Both the position numbers and the translations under genes were made by a program. The notes under the pieces are model-generated. The model ran no database searches. It was not told where the DNA came from and saw only the letters and a program-made list of their open reading frames with translations. Source: Sphingorhabdus sp. M41 (GTDB lineage Bacteria; Pseudomonadota; Alphaproteobacteria; Sphingomonadales; Sphingomonadaceae). From it: a DNA stretch of 64,000 nt. This document shows, piece by piece, positions 33,544 to 44,031 of the stretch. Positions within the stretch are counted from its first letter, which is position 1. Each line of letters begins with the position of its first letter. Location of the stretch: assembly GCF_001586275.1 (NCBI RefSeq), contig NZ_CP014545.1, forward strand, positions 186,001 through 250,000, written 5' to 3'.

Positions 33544-34293
33544 ATGGCAGGCCATAGTAAATTCAACAATATCAAGCATCGCAAGGGCGCTCAGGACAAG
33601 AAGCGTGCGGCGCAATTTTCGAAGCTCTCGCGCGAGATAACCGTTGCGGCCAAGTCCGGCATGCCGGACCCGGATTTCAATCCGCGTCTGCGGCTTGCGG
33701 TCAACAGCGCCAAAGCGGTGTCGATGCCGAAAGACAATATCACGCGCGCCATCGAAAAGGCGACCGCGAACGAAGGCGATGACTATAGCGAGATCCGCTA
33801 TGAAGGCTTCGGCCCCGGCGGCGTGTCTCTGATCATCGAGACGCTGACCGACAATAATAACCGCACTTTTACCAATGTTCGTACGATCATGTCGCGAAAT
33901 GGTGGCAATCTGGGCGAAAGCGGTTCGGTTTCGCACGGTTTTGACCGGGTTGGTTATATCCAGTATCCGGCCAGCGCCGGTGACGAGGAGACCGTTCTCG
34001 AAGCCGCAATGGAAGCCGGCGCAGAAGATATTTCCTCCGATGATGACGGCCATGAAATCTGGACCGCGATGGAAGACCTCCATGAAGTGTCCGGTGCTCT
34101 GGAAAAGGCGCTTGGTGAAGCGGCCAGCGTGAAACTCGCCTGGCGGCCTTCGGTGCAGGTCGAAGTCGATCAGGAGCAGGCCGAGACCCTGCTCAATCTG
34201 ATCGACATGCTGGAAGAAGATGACGACGTCCAGACCGTCTGGGGCAATTATGACGTGTCTGAAGAAATCATGGAAAAACTGAACGCCGAGTGA
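33544..34293 (+). CDS. yebC: YebC/PmpR family DNA-binding regulator
   Basis: A 249-residue YebC protein, beginning [20 protein letters not shown] with the usual three-domain length. Members act as transcriptional regulators and, as shown for some, help ribosomes stalled at proline-rich stretches. It stands directly upstream of ruvC as in many proteobacteria. Its stop overlaps the next start as TGATG. Confidence 0.95.
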   Translation: MAGHSKFNNIKHRKGAQDKKRAAQFSKLSREITVAAKSGMPDPDFNPRLRLAVNSAKAVSMPKDNITRAIEKATANEGDDYSEIRYEGFGPGGVSLIIETLTDNNNRTFTNVRTIMSRNGGNLGESGSVSHGFDRVGYIQYPASAGDEETVLEAAMEAGAEDISSDDDGHEIWTAMEDLHEVSGALEKALGEAASVKLAWRPSVQVEVDQEQAETLLNLIDMLEEDDDVQTVWGNYDVSEEIMEKLNAE

Positions 34294-34643
34294 TGTGGGA
34301 ATTTGCCGCCAAGGCCGCACTCGCAGGAGTGATCGTGGCTCTGGTGGCAGCCATCGCACAGCGCCAGCCCAGCTTCGGGGCGCTCGTCGCCTCGTTGCCG
34401 CTGATCTCGATATTGGGCATGATCTTCCTCTGGTATGCACGTCCTGACGCGGAAAACATGGCGCTGCATGCCGAGGCGACCTTCTGGTATGTGCTTCCAT
34501 CTCTTCCAATGTTCCTGCTGATTCCGATGATGTTGCGCAATGGTATCAGCTTCTGGCTGTCGCTGGCGGCCGGGTGTCTGCTGACGATAAGCCTCTATAT
34601 GATCATGGCTTTTGTCGGTCGCCGCATGGGTCTACCGATTTAA
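34293..34643 (+). CDS. small integral membrane protein, DUF3147/GlpM-like
   Basis: A 116-residue protein with about four membrane helices ([68 protein letters not shown]). It resembles the DUF3147/GlpM group of unknown function. It starts by TGATG overlap with yebC and ends one base before ruvC, so it is inserted tightly into the yebC-ruvC operon. Confidence 0.75.
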   Translation: MWEFAAKAALAGVIVALVAAIAQRQPSFGALVASLPLISILGMIFLWYARPDAENMALHAEATFWYVLPSLPMFLLIPMMLRNGISFWLSLAAGCLLTISLYMIMAFVGRRMGLPI

Positions 34644-34644
34644 T

Positions 34645-35115
34645 ATGATCATTCTCGGCCTCGATCCGGGTCTCGGAACCACCGGCTGGGGCGTGATCGT
34701 TGCCGACGGCAATCGCCTGTCTCATATCGCCAATGGCCAAATCAAGACCGATACCAAAATGTCCTTGGCGACCCGCTTGCTCAAACTCGACCTCGAACTG
34801 ACCGACCTGCTGCTCGAATATAAACCGGACGGCGCGGCGGTCGAGGAAGTCTATGTCAACAGCAACCCGCAGAGTACGTTGAAGCTGGGGCAGGCGCGCG
34901 GCGTGGTGCTGCTCGGCGCTTCGCGGACCGGGATTGAAGTCGGCGAATATTCGGCGCGGACAGTGAAGAAATCCGTGGTCGGTGTCGGCAATGCGGACAA
35001 GGATCAGGTGCAGGCAATGTTGAAAATACTGCTGCCCGGCGTCAAACTGGCCGGTGCCGATGCCGCCGATGCGCTGGCGGTGGCCATCACCCATGCCCAT
35101 CACCGGAAGAGATAG
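34645..35115 (+). CDS. ruvC: crossover junction endodeoxyribonuclease RuvC
   Basis: A 156-residue Holliday-junction resolvase. Acidic active-site residues are visible in ILGLDPGLG, in VEEVYVN and in the C-terminal [10 protein letters not shown]. The start at 34645 gives the canonical [10 protein letters not shown]-terminus. It acts with RuvA and RuvB downstream, from which it is separated by a palindromic repeat. Confidence 0.95.
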   Translation: MIILGLDPGLGTTGWGVIVADGNRLSHIANGQIKTDTKMSLATRLLKLDLELTDLLLEYKPDGAAVEEVYVNSNPQSTLKLGQARGVVLLGASRTGIEVGEYSARTVKKSVVGVGNADKDQVQAMLKILLPGVKLAGADAADALAVAITHAHHRKR

Positions 35116-35127
35116 CGGAGCAAAGCA

Positions 35128-35199
35128 CCGTTCGTCCTGAGCCTGTCGAAGGACCATGGAGCGCGCAAATTCGTACTTCGACAAGCTCAGCACGAACGG
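35128..35199. repeat. palindromic REP-like element, CCGTTCGT type
   Basis: Two 23-base arms (35128-35150 and 35177-35199) are inverted copies with two mismatches; each begins or ends with CCGTTCGT/ACGAACGG and contains TGTCGAA/TTCGACA. It fills the ruvC-ruvA gap. Similar dispersed repeats are common in sphingomonad genomes. Confidence 0.8.
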
Positions 35200-35236
35200 A
35201 ACTGGACTTGTGCCACCCTTGCATTAATACACAGAT

Positions 35237-35842
35237 ATGATCGCAAAACTCACCGGAACTATTGACGAAATCGGCACGGACAATATCGTGCTCGATGTGC
35301 AGGGCGTTGGCTATCTGGTTTTCTGCTCGTCACGCACCATCAGCGCGATTGGTGGCAAGGGCGATGGGGCGACCATCTATACGGAGATGCAGGTCAGCGA
35401 GACCGATATGCGGCTGATGGGCTTTGCCAGCGGCTCGGAGCGCGACTGGTTCCGCCTGCTGATCTCGGTACAGGGCGTCGGCGGCAAGGTGGCACTTGCG
35501 ATCCTGTCGGCATTGGAACCGGGAGAAATTTCGCGGGCCATAGCAATGGGCGACAAGGCAATGGTCTGCCGCGCCAATGGTGTCGGGCCAAAACTGGCGC
35601 TGCGGATTGTCAATGAACTGAAAGACAAGGTCGGCGGTATCGCGACCGATCCGATTATTGGAGCAGGCGGCGCGGTCCACGCACCCTCGAACAACAGCGC
35701 CGATGCGGTCAGCGCGCTGCAAAATCTGGGCTTCAAACCGGCGGATGCAAGTGCTGCGGTCGCTGCGGCGGACGCTGAGGTTGGCGATGGCGCAACACTG
35801 GACGCGCTGGTGCGCCTGGCGTTGAAGAAGGCGGCGCGGTGA
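35237..35842 (+). CDS. ruvA: Holliday junction branch migration complex subunit RuvA
   Basis: A 201-residue RuvA: OB-fold N-terminus ([21 protein letters not shown]), helix-hairpin-helix repeats ([30 protein letters not shown]) and a C-terminal RuvB-binding domain ([14 protein letters not shown]). It binds four-way junctions and loads RuvB. Confidence 0.97.
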   Translation: MIAKLTGTIDEIGTDNIVLDVQGVGYLVFCSSRTISAIGGKGDGATIYTEMQVSETDMRLMGFASGSERDWFRLLISVQGVGGKVALAILSALEPGEISRAIAMGDKAMVCRANGVGPKLALRIVNELKDKVGGIATDPIIGAGGAVHAPSNNSADAVSALQNLGFKPADASAAVAAADAEVGDGATLDALVRLALKKAAR

Positions 35843-35904
35843 TGCCACTGATCAAAGGCGCTCCCAGTCATTCTGGCGCATATAAAGTAGCATTTTTTAA
35901 AAGA

Positions 35905-35978
35905 TCACGCGAAGCCGCGAAGGTGCGAAGGGGGCAGGGCTTGCCGCACTATCTTTGCGCCTTCGCGGCTTCGCGTGA
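35905..35978. repeat. perfect 19-bp inverted repeat, REP-like
   Basis: Arms TCACGCGAAGCCGCGAAGG (35905-35923) and its exact complement (35960-35978) around a 36-base loop, in the ruvA-ruvB gap. It can form a stable hairpin that may slow exonucleases or reduce readthrough to ruvB. Confidence 0.85.
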
Positions 35979-36010
35979 ACTATTAACCACTGGTGAGACA
36001 AAGAAACGGG

Positions 36011-36033
36011 TTCCCGCTTTCGCGGGAATGACG
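36011..36033. repeat. short palindromic repeat, TTCCCGC type
   Basis: TTCCCGC-TTTC-GCGGGAA followed by TGACG, a compact hairpin 20-40 bases upstream of ruvB. The GGAATGACG ending recurs in the element at 57545-57567. Confidence 0.75.
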
Positions 36034-36053
36034 GATGAGCTAGGTCACTTTGC

Positions 36054-37088
36054 ATGAGTGAAGTTGAGAGCGAGCGGATGGTTTCGAGCGAACGCAAAGT
36101 CGAAGACATCGACGCCGCCCTGCGTCCGAAAACGCTCGATGAATTTATCGGACAGGAAGCGGCGCGTGGCAATTTGCGGGTGTTTATCGAGGCGGCCAAG
36201 GGGCGCAGCGAGGCGCTGGATCACGTGCTGTTCTTTGGGCCTCCCGGCCTGGGCAAGACCACGCTGGCACAGATCATTGCGCGCGAACTGGGGGTCGGCT
36301 TTCGCGCCACGTCCGGGCCGGTTATCGCCAAATCCGGCGATCTCGCGGCGCTGCTGACCAATCTGGAAGAAGGCGATGTCCTGTTTATTGACGAGATCCA
36401 CCGGCTCAATCCGGTGGTCGAGGAAGTGCTCTATCCGGCGATGGAGGACCGGGCGCTTGATCTGATCATTGGCGAAGGACCGTCGGCGCGCTCGGTACGG
36501 ATCGATCTGCCGCAATTCACCTTGATCGGAGCGACTACGCGGCAGGGGCTGCTGACCACGCCGCTGCGCGACCGTTTCGGCATACCTGTGCGGCTCAATT
36601 TCTATACGACCGAGGAACTGGAAAAGGTCGTCCATCGCGCCGCGCGGCTGCTCGATCTCGACATTGCCCCCGATGGCGCCACCGAAGTTGCGCGCCGCGC
36701 CAGAGGCACACCCCGTATCGCTGGCCGTCTGCTCCGCCGGGTGCGGGATTTTGCCAATGTCGCGGGTACAAAACTTGTCGACCGGAAAATCGCTGACGCA
36801 TCGCTGACCCGGCTGGAGGTCGACAGCATCGGCCTCGACGCAATGGACCGGCGCTATCTCCATATGATCGCCGATATCTACAAGGGCGGGCCGGTCGGCG
36901 TGGAAACACTGGCCGCGGGTCTCAGCGAACCGCGCGACACGATCGAGGAAGTGATCGAGCCCTATCTGATCCAGCTCGGCCTGATCGCCCGGACCGCGCG
37001 CGGCCGGACGCTCAATGATCGCGGGTGGAAACATCTCGGGCTGACACCGCCTGCTGGCAAAGAGGTGGGCGGAGAGTTGTTTGACTAG
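36054..37088 (+). CDS. ruvB: Holliday junction branch migration ATPase RuvB
   Basis: A 344-residue AAA+ motor that drives branch migration with RuvA. Walker [10 protein letters not shown], Walker [10 protein letters not shown], sensor 1 GATTRQG, the LRDRFG arginine finger region and the C-terminal winged helix ([13 protein letters not shown]) are all present. It is the last gene of the ruvC-ruvA-ruvB group; two repeats separate it from ruvA. Confidence 0.97.
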   Translation: MSEVESERMVSSERKVEDIDAALRPKTLDEFIGQEAARGNLRVFIEAAKGRSEALDHVLFFGPPGLGKTTLAQIIARELGVGFRATSGPVIAKSGDLAALLTNLEEGDVLFIDEIHRLNPVVEEVLYPAMEDRALDLIIGEGPSARSVRIDLPQFTLIGATTRQGLLTTPLRDRFGIPVRLNFYTTEELEKVVHRAARLLDLDIAPDGATEVARRARGTPRIAGRLLRRVRDFANVAGTKLVDRKIADASLTRLEVDSIGLDAMDRRYLHMIADIYKGGPVGVETLAAGLSEPRDTIEEVIEPYLIQLGLIARTARGRTLNDRGWKHLGLTPPAGKEVGGELFD

Positions 37089-37092
37089 CGGG

Positions 37093-37174
37093 TCACCCCA
37101 GCGAAGGCTGGGGTCTAACCCGCCATGGTTTGAATCGTGATATTGGTTTGGATCCCAGCCTTCGCTGGGATGAC
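37093..37174. repeat. pair of inverted palindromic repeats, CCAGC type
   Basis: CCCCAGC-GAAG-GCTGGGG (37096-37113) and TCCCAGC-CTTC-GCTGGGA (37153-37170) are each hairpins and together form an inverted pair with flanking GTCA/TGAC. They occupy the 89-base gap between convergent ruvB and the oxygenase gene and may act as a terminator. Confidence 0.8.
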
Positions 37175-37177
37175 GAA

Positions 37178-38635
37178 TTATCGCAGCTGCTCAGCCGAAG
37201 CCCAGGTTGCATGGGTGCCGCTGCTTATCCGGTGCGGCAAGATAATCGTGCAGACCGGGCCCGCCGCAAGATCCTGCGCGTCAATAATGATACATTCCGA
37301 CCGGTCCTGCCCCATATCGGTGATAAAGCTGATCAGATAGCCGTCATCCTCGGACTGCGCATTGGCGCGCGGGATGAAGGGGGCTTCGGATCCGAATCGT
37401 TGCTCGCCAAAACTCAGATGTTCCGCTTCACCGGTCTTCAGATCATGTTTGGTCAAGCCGTTGAACAGGAACCAACCCGGTTCGCCGGTGACGCTATAGA
37501 CATAGCGAAAGGGCTGTCCGGCAATCTGCTGGTTGATCATCCCGAATTCGACCGGATAGTCGTCGAACAATGTCTCTTCGCGGGTCTCGCCAGTTTTCAT
37601 ATTGAAGCGCCAGCGATGCAGTTCGGGCTTGAAACTGTGGAGGTCGATGCTCGCGCCCATGCTTTCATAGCCGGACGGGAAATCGGTCAGGGGTGGCGGC
37701 ACCGGTTCATTCTGGAAATAGCCGTCGAGCACCACCTCATCGCCCTCTTCATAGGCATTGGACCAGTGGAGGACGTAGGTCGGCTTTGCCTCGAACCATT
37801 TGATATCCTCCGGCTGGCCCATACGGGGGATGATCCCGAAGCGGGTTGGCTCGTCGGGATGATAGGCGGGAATATAGAGATTTCGTTCGATCAATTCCGG
37901 CTTCCAGTAGAGGGGGCAGTCGTTGAAAATCGCATAATTTTCGGTGAACGCCATATCATGCGGCAGGCGCGGGCCCGGCAGTGGGATGGGAATGAAATGC
38001 TTGAGCTTATTGTCCGGCCCGACCACGCCATAATGGAGATAGGGCGTTTTGGTTGAATAGTTGAAGAACAGCAATTCACCGGTCGCTTCGTCGACTTTCG
38101 GATGGGCCGAAATACCGTCCTCCGGCACCCAGTCCGCCGTGCCGAGCGTTTCGAGCGTTTCCGGATCAAGCCGATAGCCTTCGCCGCATTGATAGAAGGT
38201 TGAGAGGATCGTACCGGCATGGACCACGACATCGGTCGAACTGCTGTCCTTGACGCTACCATGCGCGCCCCAGCCCGGGCGTTTGGACTCATCGGGCTTG
38301 CCCATGATGCCAACCCACAATGGCCCGCCTTCTTCCTGCTCCGCCTCGAACCCTTCGGTGCGGACAAAGCGGTTGCGATAGGTCGCCTTGCCGTCTTTCA
38401 AGCGGATTGTGTGAATCATCCCGTCGCCGTCGAACGGGTGATAGCGCCCGATGCTGTCGTGCACCGGATTTTCGGTGTTGCGGATATAGAGTCCGTCAAT
38501 GTCTGCCGGAATGGTCCCGATTATTTCGAGATCATCCGTGGCCAGTTCTTCGAAAACCGGAGTCCACGCACCGTTGCGATAGGGGTGGTCATTCGGTTCC
38601 AGCGTTACCTTCACCTGATCCACCCCGGTCGCCAT
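37178..38635 (-). CDS. carotenoid/stilbene cleavage oxygenase family protein
   Basis: A 485-residue member of the carotenoid cleavage dioxygenase family (seven-bladed propeller, non-heme iron). Four probable iron ligands are seen at His178 (ISAHPK), His226 (LPHDMA), His290 (VLHWSNAYEE) and His475 (THATW). The NAYEEGDE stretch resembles bacterial lignostilbene dioxygenases, which cleave the central double bond of hydroxystilbenes, but apocarotenoid cleavage is equally possible. The start overlaps the dapD stop as TGATG, giving coupling to an unrelated biosynthetic gene. Confidence 0.9.
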   Translation of the reverse strand: MATGVDQVKVTLEPNDHPYRNGAWTPVFEELATDDLEIIGTIPADIDGLYIRNTENPVHDSIGRYHPFDGDGMIHTIRLKDGKATYRNRFVRTEGFEAEQEEGGPLWVGIMGKPDESKRPGWGAHGSVKDSSSTDVVVHAGTILSTFYQCGEGYRLDPETLETLGTADWVPEDGISAHPKVDEATGELLFFNYSTKTPYLHYGVVGPDNKLKHFIPIPLPGPRLPHDMAFTENYAIFNDCPLYWKPELIERNLYIPAYHPDEPTRFGIIPRMGQPEDIKWFEAKPTYVLHWSNAYEEGDEVVLDGYFQNEPVPPPLTDFPSGYESMGASIDLHSFKPELHRWRFNMKTGETREETLFDDYPVEFGMINQQIAGQPFRYVYSVTGEPGWFLFNGLTKHDLKTGEAEHLSFGEQRFGSEAPFIPRANAQSEDDGYLISFITDMGQDRSECIIIDAQDLAAGPVCTIILPHRISSGTHATWASAEQLR

Positions 38636-39471
38636 CAGTCGCGCAGCAATTCATTGATGCCGGTCTTGGACCGGGTCTGTGCATCGACGGTCTTGACGAT
38701 CACGGCACAATAGAGGCTTGGCCCGGGTACGCCGTCAACATTGACTTTCGGCGGCATCGTGCCGGGTACGACAACCGAATAAGGCGGCACTTCACCGATC
38801 CAGATCTTGCCGGTGACCCGGTCAACAATCTTGGTCGACGCGCCGAGATAGACGCCCATGGAGAGCACCGCGCCTTCGCCGACGCGAACGCCTTCGGCGA
38901 CTTCGGCGCGGGCGCCGATGAATGCACCATCCTCGATGATCACCGGATCGGCCTGCAATGGTTCCAGCACGCCGCCAATGCCGGCACCGCCGGAAATATG
39001 GACATTCTTGCCGATTTGCGCGCAGCTGCCGACCGTTGCCCAGCCGTCGATCATCGACCCTTCGTCTACAAAGGCGCCGATGTTGACGAAGCTTGGCATC
39101 AGCACGACGCCTTTACCGATGAAGGCACCTTGGCGGACGATCGAGCCGGGTACCGAGCGGAAACCGGCTTCGCGGAACCGGTTTTCACCCCAGCCAGCAA
39201 ATTTGCTGGGAACCTTGTCCCAGTGATTGGCGCCACCCGGGCCTTCGATCAGTACATTGTCGTTGAGCCGGAAAGAGAGCAGTACTGCCTTCTTGAGCCA
39301 TTGGTTAACGACCCACTCGCCATCTCTTTTTTCGGCAACCCTGCCGCTGCCATTATCGAGCATGGCCAGCGCTGCGTCCACGGCATCGCGGACTTCGCCC
39401 TGCGTTGTCAGGCCAAGGGACTCCCGTTTGTCCCAGGCGTCGTCGATGGTGGTCTGCAATGCTGCGGTCAT
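38635..39471 (-). CDS. dapD: 2,3,4,5-tetrahydropyridine-2,6-dicarboxylate N-succinyltransferase
   Basis: A 278-residue left-handed beta-helix acyltransferase of lysine and diaminopimelate synthesis. The hexapeptide repeats around [19 protein letters not shown] and the segment [16 protein letters not shown] are characteristic of DapD. It uses succinyl-CoA. Its start overlaps the stop of the upstream HAD gene by ATGA. Confidence 0.96.
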   Translation of the reverse strand: MTAALQTTIDDAWDKRESLGLTTQGEVRDAVDAALAMLDNGSGRVAEKRDGEWVVNQWLKKAVLLSFRLNDNVLIEGPGGANHWDKVPSKFAGWGENRFREAGFRSVPGSIVRQGAFIGKGVVLMPSFVNIGAFVDEGSMIDGWATVGSCAQIGKNVHISGGAGIGGVLEPLQADPVIIEDGAFIGARAEVAEGVRVGEGAVLSMGVYLGASTKIVDRVTGKIWIGEVPPYSVVVPGTMPPKVNVDGVPGPSLYCAVIVKTVDAQTRSKTGINELLRD

Positions 39472-40151
39472 GTCGGTGTTTCTTCCTTCGTTTTGTGGAG
39501 GCCGGTGACCCAGCTTTCCAGGTCGGTGATTTCGTGGTCAATATAGGCGGGATCATGCTCGCGACCAGCCCATTCCGCACCGGTATTAATCCACACAGTG
39601 GTCATGCCGAGATCTTTCGCAGGACGCAAATTGCGGGCCATATCTTCGACGAACAGGGCACGGTTCGGGTTAATGCCGGTGGCGGCGATCATGCTTTCAT
39701 AAGCTGCTGGCTGTGGCTTCGGTACCAGGCTCGTGTCCAGAATATCGTGCATCTGGTGAAACAGGCCAGCAAGTCCGCGCTTTTCCAGCACCCGCTCGGC
39801 ATAAGGCCGGTCAGCATTGGTAAAGACGAGTTTTTCGCCCGGCAGCGCTGCAATGGCGGCGCGGACCAGAGGCGCAGGCGACAAACGATCCATGTCGATG
39901 TCGTGGACGAAATCGAGGAAATCATGAGGGTCGGTGCCATGATGATGCATCAGGCCAGCAAGCGTTGTGCCGTGATCGTGGAAAAACCCTTTCTGGATTT
40001 TCCGTGCTTCCACCAAGTCACATTCGAGGGCCCGCGCAATATATTCGCCCATTTTGATATCAATCAGCGCGAACAGGTCGGACTCGACCGGATAGAGCAC
40101 ATTATCGAGATCAAAAATCCAGTGATCGATATGAGAGAGTTCGGGTGGCAT
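39468..40151 (-). CDS. pyrimidine 5'-nucleotidase-like HAD hydrolase
   Basis: A 227-residue HAD-IA phosphatase. The nucleophile motif [10 protein letters not shown], the [14 protein letters not shown] block and [16 protein letters not shown] match the SDT1/pyrimidine-nucleotidase branch. It probably dephosphorylates nucleoside monophosphates. It leads the dapD operon (ATGA overlap). The 60 bases between it and the next gene show nothing notable. Confidence 0.85.
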   Translation of the reverse strand: MPPELSHIDHWIFDLDNVLYPVESDLFALIDIKMGEYIARALECDLVEARKIQKGFFHDHGTTLAGLMHHHGTDPHDFLDFVHDIDMDRLSPAPLVRAAIAALPGEKLVFTNADRPYAERVLEKRGLAGLFHQMHDILDTSLVPKPQPAAYESMIAATGINPNRALFVEDMARNLRPAKDLGMTTVWINTGAEWAGREHDPAYIDHEITDLESWVTGLHKTKEETPT

Positions 40152-40211
40152 TTGTGGAATCGCCTAGGCAATAGAATGCAGTTCGGCAAGCGCCTGTTGT
40201 CGCGCTGTCAA

Positions 40212-41000
40212 TTATTTGAGCCGCTGCACCCAACGGCGATCTCCGTCAAATTTATTGCTAATTTCGCTGAAGCGCAGGAAATCAGCGCCTTCGGAATCGG
40301 TCAAATTGAAATATTCCAGCTGCAGGAAGTCGAGAATTTGGGCATCAGGCTGATTTCTCGCTGCCCGTTCGACCTGTTCCGTATAGGGATGATAATGGAC
40401 TTGATAAGGCAGCAAAATACTGGAGTTAAATTGATCCAGCAAGCGAAAGCAGCCGCGGGCGCTTTGCTTTGTAATTTCGGTAATATCCTGCGTCTTCATT
40501 TCTTCGGCGCATTTTGGAAAGCTTTTGTCGGGAGGAGTTGGAAGCGTTGGACGGGTCGGCAAGTTTTCCGATTGCCATGCCAACACCTGCGGAGACCACG
40601 CTCTGGCAGGCGTGTTTTGCGGGGTGGAATCAAAAGAATTTGATCCGGCAATATCCGATTGTGGAACGTCATTGTCGCCCGGCACTTTTCGATCAGGATT
40701 CGGTGGGCTCAATTCAGCGGTTTTAGATGGGGTAATGGCGGTCGCATTTGCCTTTGCCGGAATTTCCTGGCTTTTTTTTTCGACCAGCGAGATGGCATTG
40801 TCCGATTGATTGAACATCGCGTTCGAATTGCCCACGACACCGCCGACAATCGAAGCGAGAACGCCTCCGACAAGCCATCGCCGCGTGCCAGCATGTTTTG
40901 GTTCCCATCTTTCGAACAGGATCAAAAGGCCGCCAATAACGCACAGTACAAAGGCAGCGATGGATGTGTAAAGAATGATGTTGGTAGCTATTGGCGGCAT
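40212..41000 (-). CDS. hypothetical membrane-anchored protein
   Basis: A 262-residue protein of no family I recognise. Two hydrophobic segments near the N-terminus (ILYTSIAAFVLCVIGGLLILF and WLVGGVLASIVGGVVG) are followed by a Pro/Ser/Thr-rich linker and a C-terminal region with two cysteines (CAEEM and RGCFRLLDQ) that could form a disulfide. Strong SD GGAGGAG precedes the ATG at 41000. A run of nine A on the coding strand (in LVEKKSQ) could slip. AT content and composition differ from neighbouring housekeeping genes, so recent acquisition is possible. Confidence 0.65.
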   Translation of the reverse strand: MPPIATNIILYTSIAAFVLCVIGGLLILFERWEPKHAGTRRWLVGGVLASIVGGVVGNSNAMFNQSDNAISLVEKKSQEIPAKANATAITPSKTAELSPPNPDRKVPGDNDVPQSDIAGSNSFDSTPQNTPARAWSPQVLAWQSENLPTRPTLPTPPDKSFPKCAEEMKTQDITEITKQSARGCFRLLDQFNSSILLPYQVHYHPYTEQVERAARNQPDAQILDFLQLEYFNLTDSEGADFLRFSEISNKFDGDRRWVQRLK

Positions 41001-41042
41001 AGGCTCCTCCAAAGAGGATTAGCTACATTTCGTGTAACAAAG

Positions 41043-42971
41043 TCAAGCCCGCGCCTCTGCTTCTTTAACGCTCGCGCTATTGTGGCGCAGCGCCTTGAGT
41101 ACAGTATCGACGATGCCGTCGGCATCCAGGCCTGCTCCGGCATATTGCACATCCGGCTTGTCCTGTTCCTGAAATATGTCGGGCAGCCGCATTGTGCGGA
41201 TTTTCAGGCCGGCGTCGGTCAGGCCGTTGTCCGATGCATAGGTCAGGACGTGTGCGCCGAGGCCGCCGACAGCGGCTTCCTCCACCGTGACCGCAACTTC
41301 ATGCGTCGTCAGCAGTTTGCGGATCAGCTCTTCATCGAGCGGCTTGGCGAAGCGCAGGTCAGCGACGGTTGTGCTGAGTCCTCTTGCTTCTAGCCGTTCA
41401 GCGGCCTTCTTTGCCTCCTCAAGCCGGGCGCCAAGCGACAGAATCGCTACCTTTGTGCCCTGTTTGACAATCCTGCCCTTGCCGATTTCCAGCCGTTCGA
41501 GCTTTTCCGGAATCGGGACGCCGGTGCCATTGCCGCGCGGATAGCGAAAGGCAATCGGACCACTGTCATGCAAGGATGCGGTATAAGTCATGTGCGCAAG
41601 TTCTGCTTCATCTGCTGCGGCCATCACCACCATATTGGGCAGGGTCGCCAGATAGGTAACATCGAACGATCCGGCGTGTGTGCTGCCGTCCGCTCCGACC
41701 AAGCCCGCGCGGTCGATCGCGAAGCGGACCGGGAGATTCTGGATCGCCACGTCGTGGACAACCTGATCATAGGCGCGTTGCAGAAATGTTGAGTAGATCG
41801 CACAAAAGGGTCGCATGCCCTGCGCCGCGAGGCCGGCGGCAAAGGTTACTCCATGCTGTTCGGCAATGCCGACATCAAAGGCCTTGTCGGGATGCGCCTT
41901 GGCAAATTTGTCGACACCGGTGCCCGAGGGCATGGCGGCGGTAATCGCGCAGATACGCGGATCGCTGTCGGCCAGCTTGGCAAGGGTTTCGCCAAAAACA
42001 TTCTGATAAGCGGGAGGTCCGCCACCGGGGCCTTTGTTCTGTTTGCCGGAGATAACGTCAAACTGGGCGACGCCGTGATATTTGTCGTCGGCTTCTTCGG
42101 CAAATTTATAGCCTTTGCCCTTTTCGGTGACGACGTGGATCAGACAGGGGCCCTCCGCAGCGTCGCGCACATTTTCCAGGACGGGAATCAGATGTTCGAG
42201 GTTATGGCCATCGATCGGGCCAACATAATAGAAGCCCAGTTCCTCGAACAGGGTTCCCCCCATGGTCATGCCACGGGCATATTCGTCGGTCTTGCGAGCA
42301 GCGTCATAGAGCGCTTTTGGCAGCTTGCTGGCGATCCGGCGCGCTAGCTGGCGCACGCCAAGAAATTCGCGGGAGGATACGATCCGGGCGAGATAGGCCG
42401 AAAGTCCACCGACCGGCGGTGCAATCGACATGTCATTGTCATTTAGGATGACGACCAGCCGGTTACCGGCTGCCTCGGCATTGTTCATTGCTTCATAGGC
42501 CATACCAGCACTCATCGCGCCGTCGCCGATGACGGCGATACCGCGGCCTGGTTTGTCATTCAGTTTGTTGGCAATTGCAAAACCAAGAGCGGCGCTGATC
42601 GAGGTTGAACTGTGCGCAGCGCCAAAGGGATCATATTCACTTTCTGACCGCTTGGTGAAGCCTGATAGCCCGCCGCCTTGCCGCAGCGTCCGGATTCGGT
42701 CACGCCGGCCAGTGATGATCTTGTGCGGATAGCATTGATGGCCGACGTCCCAGATCAGCCGGTCCTCGGGCGTGTTGAAAACATAGTGGATTGCGGTGGT
42801 GAGCTCGACAACGCCGAGGCCTGCGCCCAAATGGCCTCCCGTGGTGGAAACCGTATCGATCACTTCGGCGCGCAATTCGTCGGCAAACTGGCGAAGCTGA
42901 CCCGGCTTCAATTTGCGCAAATCGGCTGGAAAGGAGACATCATCCAGCAAAGGTGTATTCGAAACTGGCAT
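41043..42971 (-). CDS. dxs: 1-deoxy-D-xylulose-5-phosphate synthase
   Basis: A 642-residue thiamin-diphosphate enzyme that condenses pyruvate and glyceraldehyde 3-phosphate in the first step of the MEP isoprenoid pathway. The [15 protein letters not shown]-terminus, the ThDP motif [17 protein letters not shown], and the C-terminal transketolase blocks ([33 protein letters not shown]) are complete. SD GGGAG lies 6 bases upstream. Isoprenoids feed carotenoid and quinone synthesis typical of this group. Confidence 0.97.
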   Translation of the reverse strand: MPVSNTPLLDDVSFPADLRKLKPGQLRQFADELRAEVIDTVSTTGGHLGAGLGVVELTTAIHYVFNTPEDRLIWDVGHQCYPHKIITGRRDRIRTLRQGGGLSGFTKRSESEYDPFGAAHSSTSISAALGFAIANKLNDKPGRGIAVIGDGAMSAGMAYEAMNNAEAAGNRLVVILNDNDMSIAPPVGGLSAYLARIVSSREFLGVRQLARRIASKLPKALYDAARKTDEYARGMTMGGTLFEELGFYYVGPIDGHNLEHLIPVLENVRDAAEGPCLIHVVTEKGKGYKFAEEADDKYHGVAQFDVISGKQNKGPGGGPPAYQNVFGETLAKLADSDPRICAITAAMPSGTGVDKFAKAHPDKAFDVGIAEQHGVTFAAGLAAQGMRPFCAIYSTFLQRAYDQVVHDVAIQNLPVRFAIDRAGLVGADGSTHAGSFDVTYLATLPNMVVMAAADEAELAHMTYTASLHDSGPIAFRYPRGNGTGVPIPEKLERLEIGKGRIVKQGTKVAILSLGARLEEAKKAAERLEARGLSTTVADLRFAKPLDEELIRKLLTTHEVAVTVEEAAVGGLGAHVLTYASDNGLTDAGLKIRTMRLPDIFQEQDKPDVQYAGAGLDADGIVDTVLKALRHNSASVKEAEARA

Positions 42972-43068
42972 ATTTACTCCCTGTATAGTCCCAGCTTTAA
43001 CGGCATCGCGTTGTTCTGTCGAATTTTCAGCAGGTGGTCCGTTAACATTAACTTACAAACGGGGTGGA

Positions 43069-43533
43069 TCAATTGCATTTCTGGCAGATGCCGCGCACCT
43101 CTATCACCGGACGGATGGATTTAAAGCCCTCACTTTTCGCGACCCTGCGCACTTGCTGCGACAAGGTGTCGTCGTCAATATGAGTTGCCTCACCGCAAGT
43201 GTCGCAGACAAGAAAAATACAGTCATGCTCGCAGCCGGGATGGCTGTTGGCGAGATAAGCATTGGCGCTTTCGACCCGCATCGCGAGATTATTTGCCACG
43301 AACAGGTCGAGTATCCGGTAAACGCTGTTTGGTGCAACGCGTTTGCCGCGCGCGGTGGAAACAAGTTCCGCAATGTCATAAGCCGACGCCGGACGAGAGA
43401 AACCAGCCAGCGTGTCAAAGATCGCCGCCCTTGTATCTGTCCATTTCTCACCGGATTTCTCCAGATTGGCGCGCGCCGCGTCAGCTAAAGAATCGCCTTG
43501 ATGCTCATGATGATCATGTTTTCCCATAAGCAT
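43069..43533 (-). CDS. zur: Fur-family regulator, Zur-like
   Basis: A 154-residue Fur-superfamily metalloregulator. A His-rich N-terminus (GKHDHHEHQGD) precedes the winged helix (SAYDIAELV, APNSVYRILDLFVANNLAMRV); the dimer domain has HPGCEHDCIFLVCDTCGEA and a C-terminal CQKC, the structural zinc site. His-rich ends and the adjacent MerC-like gene favour zinc sensing (Zur) over iron. ATGs at 43533 and 43527 are both possible starts; neither has a clear SD. It lies 40 bases downstream of the merC gene, probably in one operon. Confidence 0.82.
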   Translation of the reverse strand: MLMGKHDHHEHQGDSLADAARANLEKSGEKWTDTRAAIFDTLAGFSRPASAYDIAELVSTARGKRVAPNSVYRILDLFVANNLAMRVESANAYLANSHPGCEHDCIFLVCDTCGEATHIDDDTLSQQVRRVAKSEGFKSIRPVIEVRGICQKCN

Positions 43534-43573
43534 AATTTAGGGATGTTTCGCCACAAGGGCAATGGGGCGCGCA

Positions 43574-43981
43574 TTAATGGGTGGCGCGGTAGTTCAAATC
43601 ATGGGCCAGCGCGAGCAATCCGACGCCCAATATAGTGTACAGGATTTCGGCGCTGCCATGCCCGCTGTCATGACCAATCGATATCGCGCCCATCATCATT
43701 CCCAGCCCTAGGCTGCCAATGGCGACAGGCATGATATAACCATGATCCAGGACACCGCGTCCCAGACTGTAAAAGCCAATGGCAATAGCGATGCCCAGAC
43801 CGATTTCATGGATTATAGGATTAAGGAGCAAGCCACCGGCTGAAGACAGGATCGCGACAATAGCGATGGTCGAGATACAATGTACGAGACACAGGCCCGA
43901 AAGCAGTACGGCAATGCGATCCCACAAGCCGTCCCTGATCAACAGACCATCTTTGCTCCACAATTTCGCTGCCGTAAACAC
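43574..43981 (-). CDS. MerC-domain membrane protein
   Basis: A 135-residue protein with four predicted membrane helices and the MerC signature LSGLCLVHCI, where the cysteine pair binds metal. MerC proteins move mercuric ion in resistance operons, but no mer genes are nearby. A link to zinc or another metal through the adjacent Zur-like regulator is more likely. It is transcribed leftward ahead of that gene and divergent from ctaA. Confidence 0.85.
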   Translation of the reverse strand: MFTAAKLWSKDGLLIRDGLWDRIAVLLSGLCLVHCISTIAIVAILSSAGGLLLNPIIHEIGLGIAIAIGFYSLGRGVLDHGYIMPVAIGSLGLGMMMGAISIGHDSGHGSAEILYTILGVGLLALAHDLNYRATH

Positions 43982-44031
43982 GACTCACCATCTCACTTTA
44001 TTTTTGCGTGCACCCGATATAGGAAAAAGCG

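Noticed and set aside
35128-37174. Repeats considered as a CRISPR array
   Set aside because: They are palindromes of different sequence, separated by whole genes, with no regular spacers and no cas genes.
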